A stretch of 64,000 nt of DNA from Nisaea sediminum (lineage in GTDB: Bacteria; Pseudomonadota; Alphaproteobacteria; Thalassobaculales; Thalassobaculaceae). The translations under genes were made by a program, and so were the position numbers. The stretch spans positions 372,001 through 436,000 of the forward strand of contig NZ_JACZCQ010000001.1 in assembly GCF_014904705.1 (NCBI RefSeq). The letters run 5' to 3'. The notes beneath the pieces are model-generated. The model did no database searches. It had not been told where the DNA came from and was given only the letters and a program-made list of their open reading frames with translations. Shown piece by piece: positions 43,844 to 53,214 of this stretch (positions are counted from its first letter, which is position 1; each line of letters begins with the position of its first letter).

Positions 43844-46336
43844 CTACGCATAGACGTCCGGCCCCTGCCGTCCGTCCGGCATCAGTTCGGCGAGCGGAAG
43901 CGGGGGGAACTCCTTCTGCACCTTGAAGCTGACCGCACCCTCCATCCCCGTCCGGGCAGCCGTCGTCTCGAAGATATCGATGATGTCCGCCCGCATCTGC
44001 GACGGCAGTGCGTGTCTGGTCCGGATCAGGAGGGAGAGCGACTTCTTCGCAACCGAGCCGTCGATCTGGAACGGTCCGAGGCCGCTCAGAGCAAGGTCGA
44101 CGATGAATCGGGTTTCACTGTCCTGTGCGCTTTCCTCGCTTTCCTCGCCATCGCGCTTCTTCCTGTCGTCCCTCGGCTGGAACGGAGCCGGAAGGATGAA
44201 GAGCCGCAGTTGCTCCAGCATATCGTTGTTCTGCATCGGCATGAAGAAGGCGCGCCATCCGCTGCTCTCCGGCCCGCCTTCGCTGGCCCGGTTCAGCGAC
44301 TGGAAATCGCCGCCGAGTGCGGACAGGAGTCGGCTGTTGATGCTCTCAAGGCCTTGGTTGGCATCCCTGCCGATCCAGCTGCCGAGTGATCCGCCGCGGA
44401 CCGCGGCGAGGAAGAACAGCATCGATGCGGTCAGCTGGGGCCCCGGCCGGGCGATGGTTGCGGCAAGTTGCGCTGCCCCTTGGGGTGCTGCGATTTCAAG
44501 CGCCCGCAGGCTCTCTTCAAGTGCGGGCCATTCGCGGGACAGGACCGAGAGCGGCGTCTGCTGCGCGGTGCCGCTCCGCCCGGCGCTTTCGGCAGCGGCA
44601 CGGGACAGCATTTCCATGCGGATTTCCGACTGCAGCTGGCTGCTTTCGGCGCGCGCGGCAATGTCGAGCAAGCCGACCGAGGAATTCACGATCGCTTGGC
44701 CGTTCCCGCCTGTGGCGACGATGGTGCCGGAAATCACCGTTCCTCCCGAACCGGGCTGAGCGCCGAGCGCGTTGCTTGCCGGCTGGCCGACAGAAAGCAC
44801 CCGGACCGGAAAATCGGTCCCCGGCGGCAGTGCAGCGCCGGGACGTGGCGCTGCCGCGGGAGCAGTCTGTCCGACTGTGGAGTTGGGGGAGGCGGCGGGC
44901 GAGGAAGCTGGCTGCGCCGCGGGCGTCGGACCGGTTCCCGTGCCGCTCCCCGAAAGGGGGGCTGAGGCGGCTGGCGACGGCTGTGCGGCGGATGTGGGTG
45001 TTGCCGCGGCTGGAGTAGCGGCCGGGGGCGTTGTCGCCGCCGGAGCGGGCGGGGGCGACGGAGCGGTTGGGGGAGGCGCCGGCTGGCCGGATCCGGTGGG
45101 CGTAGCAGTCGGCTGGACGATGGACGGGGATTGCCCTGTCGTTGTTGAAGTGCCGGTCTGCGGTGCCTGGCTCGCTGCGCCGGTTGGCGGCGACGAAGCG
45201 GGCGCAGCTCCCGTGTTTGCTGCCGCTTGTGGTCCGGAAACCGTAGGTGCCTGAGCGGAAGCCGTCGCCGGGGTCGCCTGCGGAGTGGGACCCTGAGCCG
45301 GCGGTGTTGCACCGGCCGCCGGCGGAGTTCCTTGCGCAGTAGCGGTTGCCGGTGCCTGTGGCGCGGCGCCGCCGGCAACCGTTCCGGCCGGTTGGGCTTG
45401 GACGGCTGTCGGCGTGCTCTGGACCGAAGATTGCGCCGCCGCTGCGGGGATCGTGACCGAGGGTCTGAGTTGCGGACTGGAGGCAATCAGATAACGTGCT
45501 GCGGCCTGTGCCGCCTGTTGAGGGCTGATGCCGCCCCCGGCCGAGGGCAGGGGGCCGCTGGCAACGCCTTGCGGCAGGGAGGCCGTTCGCAGGACGATCG
45601 CGCGCGTTATCTGTCCGTCGCTCAGCGGCGGCAGGGCTTTGGGCGCCGTGCTCTGGGCTTGCGCCGTCGCCGGGGTTGCGGCCGTGGAGCGGGCTGCGGA
45701 TGTGCCTCCGGCGGCGTCCGTCGGGAGTGCCGAGCGTGGCTGGAGCAGGGCCTGGAGCCCGTTCTCGGTCTGCCGGGCGGTCAGGGCCACCACGACTCCT
45801 GCACGCAGAAATGCGGGAATCTGCCGCGGATTGATCTGGATGGTCGCCTCGCCGGCAGCGGTGCGCACCGATACGGTCCCGTCGGTCAGGATCCGGGTGA
45901 CGGTCGCTTCTTGTGGCACAGCGCGCGCTGCTGCCTGCGCGGGCGCTGGTTGGCTCTGTGGCGGCGGCGATGCAGGGGCCGGTGCCGGAGCCTGTGCAGA
46001 CGGGGCGGGCGGTGCAGGTGTTCCGCTCTGGGATGGCGCGGCACTTTGCGGAGGCGGTGTCTGAGGCGCCGGCGGTTGAGGAGCCGGAGATTGAGCGGCC
46101 GGCGTCTGCGCGGGTGCTTGCTGAGCCGGAGGTTGCCCTCCGCCGGACTGCGGTTGCGGTGCGGCCGATGGCTGTTGTGGAGCTGGCGTGGATTGTGCGG
46201 ATGGCTGGGCCGCGGTTCCGGTGCCGGCCTGAAGGGCGCTCGCCCCGCCCGTGACCCGCCCTTCGACCTGCGCCGCCGGAGTTTGTCCGGGGGCGCTTGT
46301 CTGCGGTGTCGGGGCGGTAGGCTGGACGGTGCTCAA
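43844..46336 (-). CDS. Large Pro/Ala/Gln-rich protein with FliK-like C-terminal domain
   Basis: An 830-residue protein. About 550 residues are low-complexity Ala/Pro/Gln/Thr/Ser, probably unfolded. An ordered stretch lies near residues 145-200 (TRILTDGTVSVRTAAGEATI), and an ordered C-terminal domain spans about 600-830 with VDLALSGLGPFQIDGSV and TGMEGAVSFKVQKEFPP, reminiscent of the FliK hook-length domain, though not the canonical LNPxxLGxVEVRL form. Start codon appears to be TTG after GAAGAGAGCAG. It is the last gene of the fliF-to-flhG cluster. A canonical FliK exists separately at 60251-62461, so this would be a second, divergent one. Confidence 0.75.
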   Translation of the reverse strand: MSTVQPTAPTPQTSAPGQTPAAQVEGRVTGGASALQAGTGTAAQPSAQSTPAPQQPSAAPQPQSGGGQPPAQQAPAQTPAAQSPAPQPPAPQTPPPQSAAPSQSGTPAPPAPSAQAPAPAPASPPPQSQPAPAQAAARAVPQEATVTRILTDGTVSVRTAAGEATIQINPRQIPAFLRAGVVVALTARQTENGLQALLQPRSALPTDAAGGTSAARSTAATPATAQAQSTAPKALPPLSDGQITRAIVLRTASLPQGVASGPLPSAGGGISPQQAAQAAARYLIASSPQLRPSVTIPAAAAQSSVQSTPTAVQAQPAGTVAGGAAPQAPATATAQGTPPAAGATPPAQGPTPQATPATASAQAPTVSGPQAAANTGAAPASSPPTGAASQAPQTGTSTTTGQSPSIVQPTATPTGSGQPAPPPTAPSPPPAPAATTPPAATPAAATPTSAAQPSPAASAPLSGSGTGTGPTPAAQPASSPAASPNSTVGQTAPAAAPRPGAALPPGTDFPVRVLSVGQPASNALGAQPGSGGTVISGTIVATGGNGQAIVNSSVGLLDIAARAESSQLQSEIRMEMLSRAAAESAGRSGTAQQTPLSVLSREWPALEESLRALEIAAPQGAAQLAATIARPGPQLTASMLFFLAAVRGGSLGSWIGRDANQGLESINSRLLSALGGDFQSLNRASEGGPESSGWRAFFMPMQNNDMLEQLRLFILPAPFQPRDDRKKRDGEESEESAQDSETRFIVDLALSGLGPFQIDGSVAKKSLSLLIRTRHALPSQMRADIIDIFETTAARTGMEGAVSFKVQKEFPPLPLAELMPDGRQGPDVYA

Positions 46337-46352
46337 TCTGCTCTCTTCGCTG

Positions 46353-47144
46353 CTACAGCAGCTTGTCGACGATGGCCTCCATGTCGGTCGAAGCCATGGT
46401 CGACGGGAAACGGCTCAGGATCGGGCTCTGGTTCCGGATCGACTCAATCACCTTGCGGTCTCGGCGGATGATGCCGAGCAGGGCCGGTTCGAACTTCAGG
46501 AAGTTCATTGTCGCCTTGCGCAGGGTTTCGTAGGTCTTGCGGCCGTCATTTACGGAGTCCGCGCTGTTCACGACGATCGAGATGTCGCAGTTCGGATCGT
46601 TCTGGTGCGCGACCTTGACGAAGGCGTAGGCGTCGGTCAGGGACGTCGGCTCCGCCGTGGTGACGACCACGATCTGGCCGGCCCGCGAGGCCAGGATTCG
46701 TACCGTACGGTCGAGGCCCGCGCCGAGGTCCATGACGACCCGGTCGTAGCTGTCCGAGAGCTGCACGAGCTCGTTGCCGAGGGACTGCAGCCGGTTCGCC
46801 GGCAGGGTTGCGAGACTGCCGGAACCGGAACGCCCGGCGATAATGTCAAAATTGCCGTCCTCATAGTGGATCTTGGCCTGGGCGAGCGAAAGGCGCCCGC
46901 CGATCACGCCGCCGAGGTCGCGCTGCGGCATCAGCCCGAGCTGGATATCGACGTTCGCGAGCCCGAGATCGGCATCGAACAGAAGCACCTTCTTACCCAT
47001 GCGGCTGAGGCCGTGGGCGAGGGTGACGGAGAACCAGGTCTTGCCCACGCCGCCTTTGCCCGAAGCAACGGCGAGGATCTTCGGCCCCTTGAGGGCCGCC
47101 CCGCTGGCGGCAGTCTGACGCGGTTTATCGGCAGGCGACATCAT
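46353..47144 (-). CDS. flhG: Flagellar number regulator FlhG (FleN/MinD-like ATPase)
   Basis: A 263-residue MinD/ParA-type ATPase. A deviant Walker A, SGKGGVGKTWFS, lies near residue 30, with FDADLGLANVDIQLG and VVMDLGAGLD following. FlhG sets flagellar number and works with FlhF, whose gene lies directly upstream in the same operon. The C-terminal membrane-targeting helix is seen as MASTDMEAIVDKLL. Two tandem ATGs mark the start. Confidence 0.92.
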   Translation of the reverse strand: MMSPADKPRQTAASGAALKGPKILAVASGKGGVGKTWFSVTLAHGLSRMGKKVLLFDADLGLANVDIQLGLMPQRDLGGVIGGRLSLAQAKIHYEDGNFDIIAGRSGSGSLATLPANRLQSLGNELVQLSDSYDRVVMDLGAGLDRTVRILASRAGQIVVVTTAEPTSLTDAYAFVKVAHQNDPNCDISIVVNSADSVNDGRKTYETLRKATMNFLKFEPALLGIIRRDRKVIESIRNQSPILSRFPSTMASTDMEAIVDKLL

Positions 47145-47180
47145 AGGACAAACCCTTCGTCCGGTTCCCTGTTAACGGTC

Positions 47181-48179
47181 TCAGCCATAAGCGCCTCGCA
47201 CTTCCGGCTCCTCGTCGTCGAAGTTCTGCACCACGGAATGTGGAAGCAACAATCGGGCCAGTGTGACCGGGTTCATCGGCCGGAGCCCGTCGGCGACACT
47301 CGGCCCGACGCCGACCTCGGTAAGCTGCAGATCGGCCACCGCAGCGGCGCTGAGATAGGAGCCGAAGCGCCGGGTCATGTCGAGCCGGGTCAGGAGCAGG
47401 CGCCGGGCGCCGAGTTCACGGTAGATCCGGGCGATCTCCGCGGCTTCCATCGGATCCGCCCCGCCGGCCATGACCAGGACCACGTCGGCATTGACCGCCT
47501 TGATCAGGCGCGCCTGGCGGGCCACATCGGTATCGTCGAATGGATTGCCGCCGGGGCAATCGATCAGAATATGTCCGCGTCCTTCCGCACCGGCAACGGC
47601 AGCGCGCAGTTCCTCGGGCGTGCCGGCGCTGATCAGCTTGAGCTTGAGGATCTTTGTGAAGGCTTCCAGCTGCGCGAAACCACCGGCGCGCACCGTGTCC
47701 GTCGTGATGACGCGGACAGGCTGCTTGCGCATCACGATCTGGGTTGCCAGCTTGGCGATGGTGACGGTCTTGCCGGCGCCGGGCATGCCAACCAGGACGA
47801 TCGGTTTTTCGGCGTTACCGATCGGCATGGGCGCGAAGGTGAAATAGCGGTCGATGGCGCCGGCAAGGGCCAGCACCGGGTCCTCCAGCGCCATCTCCTC
47901 CGCGGCCGCGATCAGGTCGTCGGAGAGCTGCGGCGGAACGCCATTGTTCAGCAGGGCGTCTGTGATGATCTCGATCGGATCGTGGTAGAGCTCGTCCTCG
48001 TAGGACTCCTCCTCGAAGTCGTAATCGTCTTCGACCTGATCGATGGCTGCGGTGATGCGGACGCCTTTCCCGTTCTCGCCTGCCTGGGTCGAGACGATGA
48101 TCGCCTCCTCGCCGAAATGCTGCTTCACCAGCGCCATGGCGTCATTCATCGTATCGGCGGAAAAAGTCTTCAGGCGCAT
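47181..48179 (-). CDS. flhF: Flagellar SRP-like GTPase FlhF
   Basis: A 332-residue SRP-family GTPase that sets flagellar pole placement. The start MRLKTFSADTMNDAMALVKQHFGE is the typical FlhF B-domain opening. G1 is VGMPGAGKTVTIAKLA near residue 140; later, ITTDTVRAGGFAQLEAF and LLTRLDMTRRFGS (G4-like TRLD) are seen. Family members are often 350-450 residues; here the N-terminal B domain and acidic linker (EEESYEDELYHD) are short. It lies between flhA and flhG. Confidence 0.93.
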   Translation of the reverse strand: MRLKTFSADTMNDAMALVKQHFGEEAIIVSTQAGENGKGVRITAAIDQVEDDYDFEEESYEDELYHDPIEIITDALLNNGVPPQLSDDLIAAAEEMALEDPVLALAGAIDRYFTFAPMPIGNAEKPIVLVGMPGAGKTVTIAKLATQIVMRKQPVRVITTDTVRAGGFAQLEAFTKILKLKLISAGTPEELRAAVAGAEGRGHILIDCPGGNPFDDTDVARQARLIKAVNADVVLVMAGGADPMEAAEIARIYRELGARRLLLTRLDMTRRFGSYLSAAAVADLQLTEVGVGPSVADGLRPMNPVTLARLLLPHSVVQNFDDEEPEVRGAYG

Positions 48180-48226
48180 GGGTCCCTCACCGGCGAAGCG
48201 CGTTTTCGAGGCGCCCTAGACGTAAA

Positions 48227-50368
48227 CTAAACTTGGCCAAGCGTCTTGATCCGTGCCTTGGGGTGAATTTCGTTCTGAGACATTACCACAGTCTGCGAGC
48301 GGAACCGCTCGACGATCGAACGAACGTACGGCCGGATGCCCGGCGAGGTCAGAACAGCGGGGAATTCACCAACCTCCGCCAGTTGGTCCAGGGTTTTGCG
48401 GAGCGCGGTGATGAATTCCTGTAGTTTGCTCGGAGGCATCGAAAGCTGCTGGTCCTCGCCCTGGCCGATGATGGAGTTCGCGAAGGTCTGCTCCCAGTCC
48501 GGCGACAGGGTGACGAGGTGGATGACACCGTCGTCCGCCGTGTTCTGCTCGCTGATCTGGCGGGCGAGGCGGGTGCGCACATGCTCGGTCATCAGCGTGA
48601 TATTGCGGGTGAAGGTCGCGGCCTCCGAGATTCCTTCCAGAATGGTCGGCAGATCGCGGATCGAGACGCGCTCGCCGAGGAGATTTTGCAGGATGCGCTG
48701 CAGGCCGCCGATCGAGATGTTCGACGGCACCACGTCGGTGACCAGCTTCTGGTACTGATCCGGCAGCTCGTCGAGCAGTTTCTGGGTTTCCGTGTAGGAC
48801 AGCAGCTCGCGCATATTGTCCCGGATCAGCTCGGTCAGGTGGGTTGTCACCACGGTCGAGGGATCGACCACGGTATAGCCCTTGAAGAGGGCTTCCTCGC
48901 GTTGTTCCGGCCCGACCCACATGGCGGGAAGGCCGAAGGTCGGCTCCCGTGTCTCGGTACCTGCGAGATCGATCGGATTGCCGGCCGGATCCATGACCAG
49001 CAGACGGTTCGGTCGGATATCGCCGCGTCCGACCTCGATCTCCTTCACTCGTATGACATAGGTGTTTGCCGGGAGTTGCAGATTATCCTGGATACGGACC
49101 TGAGGCATGATGAAGCCGCTCTCGACCGCGAGCTGGCGCCGGAGAGCGCGGATTTGATCGGTCAGGCGCTGGCCTTCGACAGTCTCGTTCACCAGCGGCA
49201 GCAGGCCGTAGCCGAGCTCCAGACGGACGAGGTCGATATGCAGGGCAGAGGAGATCGGTTCTTCCGGCGGCGGCGCGGCGGCTTCGTCGGCCTCGCGCTG
49301 TACCTCCGCCGCGGCGACCTTTTCGTTCTGGTTGTGGATCATGTAGGCGAGGCCGCCGACGGCCGCGGCGAGCATCAGGAAGATCAGAGTCGGAAAGCCG
49401 GGGAGCAGAGAGAGGATCGCAAGCAGCACGGCGCAGAGTGCGAGCGCTTTCGGATATCCGCCGAGCTGGCCGAACACGGCTTTCTCGGTGGTTCCCGTCG
49501 TGCCGCCCTTGGTGACCAGCATACCCGCGGCCGTGGAGACGATCAGCGCCGGGATCTGGCTGACGAGACCGTCGCCGACGGTCAACAGCGTGTAGGTGGA
49601 GAAGGCGTCGGCGAAGCTGACGCCCTGTTGGGCGATGCCGATCACCATGCCGCCGATAACGTTGATCACGGTGATCAGGAGGCCGGCGACCGCGTCGCCG
49701 CGCACGAACTTGGAGGCACCGTCCATGGCGCCGAAAAAGGTGCTTTCGGCGCTCAGCTCCTCGCGCCGGTTGCGCGCCTGGTCCTCATTTATCAAACCGG
49801 AGGACAGGTCGGCGTCGATCGCCATCTGTTTGCCGGGCATCGCATCGAGGCTGAACCGCGCCGCGACTTCCGCGATACGGCCGGAGCCTTTGGTGATGAC
49901 GATGAAGTTCACGATCACCAGGATCGAGAAGACGATGATTCCGATGGCCGCGTTGCCGCCCATCATGAAGGCGCCGAAGGCCTGGATCACTTCGCCGGCC
50001 GCGTCGGTGCCGGTATGACCGTCCGCCAGGATCAGCCGTGTCGAGGCCAGGTTGAGCGCCAGACGCAGCATCGTCGCGATCAGCAGGACCGTCGGGAAGG
50101 CGTTGAAATCGAGCGGTTTCTCGATAAAGAGCACGGTCATCAGGATGATGACCGACAGCGCGATCGAGATCCCGAGCAGGACGTCGAGCAGCATTGTCGG
50201 CACGGGCAGGATCAGAACCGAGAGAATTCCGATCACCCCGAGCGCGAGATAGATGTCCCCGCGCATCGTCATCCCCTTCAGCCCCTCGAGGCTGAAGGAG
50301 GGAAGGGCGGTGCCCGATCCGGAGCCGCCGCCGTCCGGCCGCGGTGACTGGCCCGAGGCGTCGCTCAT
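48227..50368 (-). CDS. flhA: Flagellar biosynthesis protein FlhA
   Basis: A 713-residue export-gate protein. Eight membrane helices lie in the first 340 residues. The FHIPEP signature is seen as RNRREELSAESTFFGAMDGA between helices, and the cytosolic C-terminal domain (about 370-713) docks chaperone-substrate complexes. Length matches the family. An N-terminal extension of about 30 residues is Gly/Ser-rich. It lies between flbD and flhF in the leftward cluster. Confidence 0.96.
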   Translation of the reverse strand: MSDASGQSPRPDGGGSGSGTALPSFSLEGLKGMTMRGDIYLALGVIGILSVLILPVPTMLLDVLLGISIALSVIILMTVLFIEKPLDFNAFPTVLLIATMLRLALNLASTRLILADGHTGTDAAGEVIQAFGAFMMGGNAAIGIIVFSILVIVNFIVITKGSGRIAEVAARFSLDAMPGKQMAIDADLSSGLINEDQARNRREELSAESTFFGAMDGASKFVRGDAVAGLLITVINVIGGMVIGIAQQGVSFADAFSTYTLLTVGDGLVSQIPALIVSTAAGMLVTKGGTTGTTEKAVFGQLGGYPKALALCAVLLAILSLLPGFPTLIFLMLAAAVGGLAYMIHNQNEKVAAAEVQREADEAAAPPPEEPISSALHIDLVRLELGYGLLPLVNETVEGQRLTDQIRALRRQLAVESGFIMPQVRIQDNLQLPANTYVIRVKEIEVGRGDIRPNRLLVMDPAGNPIDLAGTETREPTFGLPAMWVGPEQREEALFKGYTVVDPSTVVTTHLTELIRDNMRELLSYTETQKLLDELPDQYQKLVTDVVPSNISIGGLQRILQNLLGERVSIRDLPTILEGISEAATFTRNITLMTEHVRTRLARQISEQNTADDGVIHLVTLSPDWEQTFANSIIGQGEDQQLSMPPSKLQEFITALRKTLDQLAEVGEFPAVLTSPGIRPYVRSIVERFRSQTVVMSQNEIHPKARIKTLGQV

Positions 50369-50420
50369 TCAGAGGCTCTCATGATCGCGCGTTTCATGGT
50401 CGGGTCCGCTCCGGCGCCGT

Positions 50421-51893
50421 TCAGACCGTGGCCCGGTCCGCCTCGCCCGGCGGCGGGACGCTGACGCCCTCTTCGGAATAGGCCTTCAGCTTGTTGCGCA
50501 GGGTCCGGATCGAAATACCGAGAATATTGGCGGCATGGGTCCTGTTGCCGAGACAGTGCGTCAGGGTGTCGATGATGAGCTGGCGCTCCACGTCGGCGAC
50601 CGTGCGGCCGACAAGATCGCCGCCCTGATCGGCCACGGAACCGGCCTCAGAGGACGGTTGCGCGGGGGCCGGAGCCGGTTCTGGTTCGTCGTCGAAAGAA
50701 TCAGGTTGGAAGGCGCCCGGCGCCGGTGTCTCCGCCGGTCTCGGAGCCGGTGCGGCGGTCAGCGGCGGGGCTTCCGGGGCCGCGGGAGCCATCTGTTCGC
50801 CGGTCAGGATGATGGCCTCCGCGCCGATCTCGTCGCCCGAGGCGAGCAGGATGGCACGGTGCATGGTGTTCTCGAGTTCGCGCACGTTGCCGCGCCAGTG
50901 ATGGCCCTGCAGGCGCTTGACCGCATCCTCGCTCATCGGACGGGGGGGCATGCCGTTCGCCTCGGCATATTTCTTCGCGAAATGCTCGGCGAGCAGCTTG
51001 ATGTCGGCCGGACGCTGCCGCAGAGGCGGAAGCTGCAGGTTGAAGACATTGAGGCGGAAATAGAGATCCTCGCGGAAATTGCCATCGCGGACATGCCGCT
51101 CGAGATCACGGTTCGAAGTGGCGAGGAGGCGGATATCGACCTTTACCGGCTGGTTGCCGCCGACCCGGTCGATCTCGCGCTCCTGGATCGCGCGCAGCAG
51201 CTTTGCCTGTAGGCGGATGTCCATCTCGCTGATTTCGTCGAGCAGCAGGGTACCGCCGTTGGCTTCCTCGAACTTGCCGATGCGGCGCGCGACGGCGCCG
51301 GTGAAGGCACCTTTTTCGTGACCGAACAGTTCGGACTCAAGGAGATTGTCAGGGATCGCGGCACAGTTCACGGAAACGAACTGCTTGTCGGAGCGCTTGC
51401 TCTTCTCGTGCAGATAGCGCGCGAGCACTTCCTTACCGGTACCGGACTCGCCGGTGATCAGCACGCTGGCATCCGACGGCGCGATCTGGTCCGCGAGTTT
51501 GAGCACCGCCCCCATGATCGGGTCCTTGAAGATGACCGAGCTCTGCTCCTCGGTGACCGCCTGCAGGACGGCGGCGATCAGTTCGGCGTTCGGGGGCAGG
51601 GGGATATATTCCTTGGCGCCCGCCTTGATCGCGGCGACGGCCGCGTCGGAATCGTTCTCCAGGCCGCAGGCGACGACGGGGGTATTGATCCGCTCCTGAT
51701 TCATGGCACGCAACAGCTTCGCCACCGGCTGCGCGACGTCGATCATCACGAGATCCGCGCCCTGGCCGCTGCGCAAGGCATGCATGGCCCCGTCGACATT
51801 GTCGATGTGGCTTACCTTGGCGCCCTTCTTGAGGGCGATCTGACCGGCTGCGCTAATATGTCCGCCGAGTGTGCCGACGATCAGCAATCGCAT
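50421..51893 (-). CDS. flbD: Sigma-54-dependent flagellar transcription activator FlbD
   Basis: A 490-residue bacterial enhancer-binding protein. N-terminal receiver-like domain (1-115) lacks the usual acidic pair near its start, as in FlbD; an Asp in VMIDVAQ occupies the phospho-site position. The AAA+ domain has Walker A GESGTGKE, the GAFTGA sigma-54 contact loop, GGTLLLDEISEMD and a second-region RLNVFNLQLPPLRQR. After a Pro/Ala linker, a C-terminal Fis-type helix-turn-helix (NILGISIRTLRNKL) binds DNA. It should activate late genes such as fliK-flgD-flgE. Start at 51893 (MRLLIVG) is set by GGGAGAATT before the ATG. Confidence 0.92.
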   Translation of the reverse strand: MRLLIVGTLGGHISAAGQIALKKGAKVSHIDNVDGAMHALRSGQGADLVMIDVAQPVAKLLRAMNQERINTPVVACGLENDSDAAVAAIKAGAKEYIPLPPNAELIAAVLQAVTEEQSSVIFKDPIMGAVLKLADQIAPSDASVLITGESGTGKEVLARYLHEKSKRSDKQFVSVNCAAIPDNLLESELFGHEKGAFTGAVARRIGKFEEANGGTLLLDEISEMDIRLQAKLLRAIQEREIDRVGGNQPVKVDIRLLATSNRDLERHVRDGNFREDLYFRLNVFNLQLPPLRQRPADIKLLAEHFAKKYAEANGMPPRPMSEDAVKRLQGHHWRGNVRELENTMHRAILLASGDEIGAEAIILTGEQMAPAAPEAPPLTAAPAPRPAETPAPGAFQPDSFDDEPEPAPAPAQPSSEAGSVADQGGDLVGRTVADVERQLIIDTLTHCLGNRTHAANILGISIRTLRNKLKAYSEEGVSVPPPGEADRATV

Positions 51894-51935
51894 CTGGCAA
51901 TTCTCCCTTCGCACGGCGGAAACCGCCGCACCCAT

Positions 51936-52790
51936 CTATCCGTAATAGTCGAGCCGCTGCGAGGGCGGCAGTTTGGTATTGAGGAGCCGCTCCAGGAGCC
52001 GCGGGTTTTCCTGCCGCGCGATCGACATGGCGCAGGCATGGTAGATTTCGCATTCGAGCAGTTCCGCTTCCGCATTCCGCTCCAGTTTCGCCGCGATCGG
52101 CGCAAGCACCATGTAGGCGAGGATGGCGCCGTAGAAGGTCGTCAGCAGAGCGACCGCCATGGCCGGTCCGATCGAGCTCGGATCGTTCAGGTTCCCGAGC
52201 AACTGGATCAGCCCGATAAGGGTACCGATCAGGCCCATGGAGGGCGCGACCTCGGCAGCGCGGCGCAAGACGCCCGCATAACGGTGTCTGAGGTCCTGCA
52301 CGGCATCGATCTCCTGCGCCAGAACCTGGTCGATCTGGTGCGGCGTCGCTCCGTCGACGGTCATCGCAATGGCACGTTGCAGGAACGGCTCGCTCTCGAT
52401 CACCGGAAGCACGTGGTCGAGCGCGAGGACGCCGTTGTCGCGGGCGATGGCAGCCAGATTGAGGCCGCGCTCGCCGGCGAGCCGGTGATCGTAGCGTTTC
52501 GGCAGGATCGTCGCGAGGACGGCGCCAAAGGCTCCCATAAGCTCGGTCAGGCTGAACGATACCAGCGTCACGGCGAAGGTTCCGATCAGGACGATGAGCA
52601 CCGACGGAAGATTGTAGAAGGAGCTTACCGAACCACCGAGCACAAGAGCCGTGCCGACCAGGCCGAAGGCGACGGAGAGGCCGAAAATCAGCGCGATATC
52701 GATCGTCCGTCCGCTTTCCGGCACATCGAACGTGCGGGCGCGTGCCGGGCGCGCGCGGGCGCCATCTTCTACAGTCGCGCGATCAGCCAT
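51936..52790 (-). CDS. Flagellar stator protein, MotA/PomA-like
   Basis: A 284-residue MotA/TolQ/ExbB-family ion channel subunit with four membrane helices. The segments GLIGTLIGLIQLLGNLNDP and IGPAMAVALLTTFYGAILAYM are like PomA/MotA of sodium or proton stators. The N-terminal 25 residues are an Ala/Arg-rich cytosolic tail. The partner MotB/PomB is not in the window; it must be encoded elsewhere. It sits between fliN and flbD. The ion used cannot be told from this alone. Confidence 0.87.
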   Translation of the reverse strand: MADRATVEDGARARPARARTFDVPESGRTIDIALIFGLSVAFGLVGTALVLGGSVSSFYNLPSVLIVLIGTFAVTLVSFSLTELMGAFGAVLATILPKRYDHRLAGERGLNLAAIARDNGVLALDHVLPVIESEPFLQRAIAMTVDGATPHQIDQVLAQEIDAVQDLRHRYAGVLRRAAEVAPSMGLIGTLIGLIQLLGNLNDPSSIGPAMAVALLTTFYGAILAYMVLAPIAAKLERNAEAELLECEIYHACAMSIARQENPRLLERLLNTKLPPSQRLDYYG

Positions 52791-52811
52791 CGAACTTGTC
52801 CGCTCTCAAGG

Positions 52812-53186
52812 TCAGCCGGTCCTGTCGGACTTGATGATTTCCGTCATCGTCACGCCGAGGCGCTCGTCGACGATCACGACCTCGCCGCGGGCGACGAGCC
52901 GGTTGTTCACGTAGATATCGATCGCTTCGCCGACCTTGCGGTCGAGCTCGACGACGGCGCCGCGACCGAGCTTCAGGAGCTGGCTGACCTGCATGCTGGA
53001 TTTGCCCAGCACGGCGGAAACCTGGACCGGGATGTCGTAGACGGCTTCGAGTTCACGGGCACTGATGCGCTCGGGGGCATCGGAAGCGACCACTTCCTCG
53101 GGTTCTTCGGCGGCCTGCTGCTCCATCGCAGCGGCCATATCCATGTCGTCGAGATCTTCGAAATCGACATCGCTTTCGTCGGACAT
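52812..53186 (-). CDS. fliN: Flagellar motor switch protein FliN
   Basis: A 124-residue FliN with an acidic start (residues 1-45) and the SpoA/FliN domain: VQVSAVLGKSSMQVSQLLKLGRGAVVELD, then IDIYVNNRLVARGEVVIVD. It is part of the C-ring where CheY-P acts. AGAGGAGAGC precedes the ATG. The neighbouring switch genes fliG and fliM are not in this window. Confidence 0.95.
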   Translation of the reverse strand: MSDESDVDFEDLDDMDMAAAMEQQAAEEPEEVVASDAPERISARELEAVYDIPVQVSAVLGKSSMQVSQLLKLGRGAVVELDRKVGEAIDIYVNNRLVARGEVVIVDERLGVTMTEIIKSDRTG

Positions 53187-53214
53187 TCAGCTCTCCTCTG
53201 GCGGCAATGCTGCG

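Noticed and set aside
48518-50347. Long open frame (609 codons) antisense to flhA
   Set aside because: Shadow of flhA; very rich in His, Asp and Arg with no hydrophobic or folded pattern.
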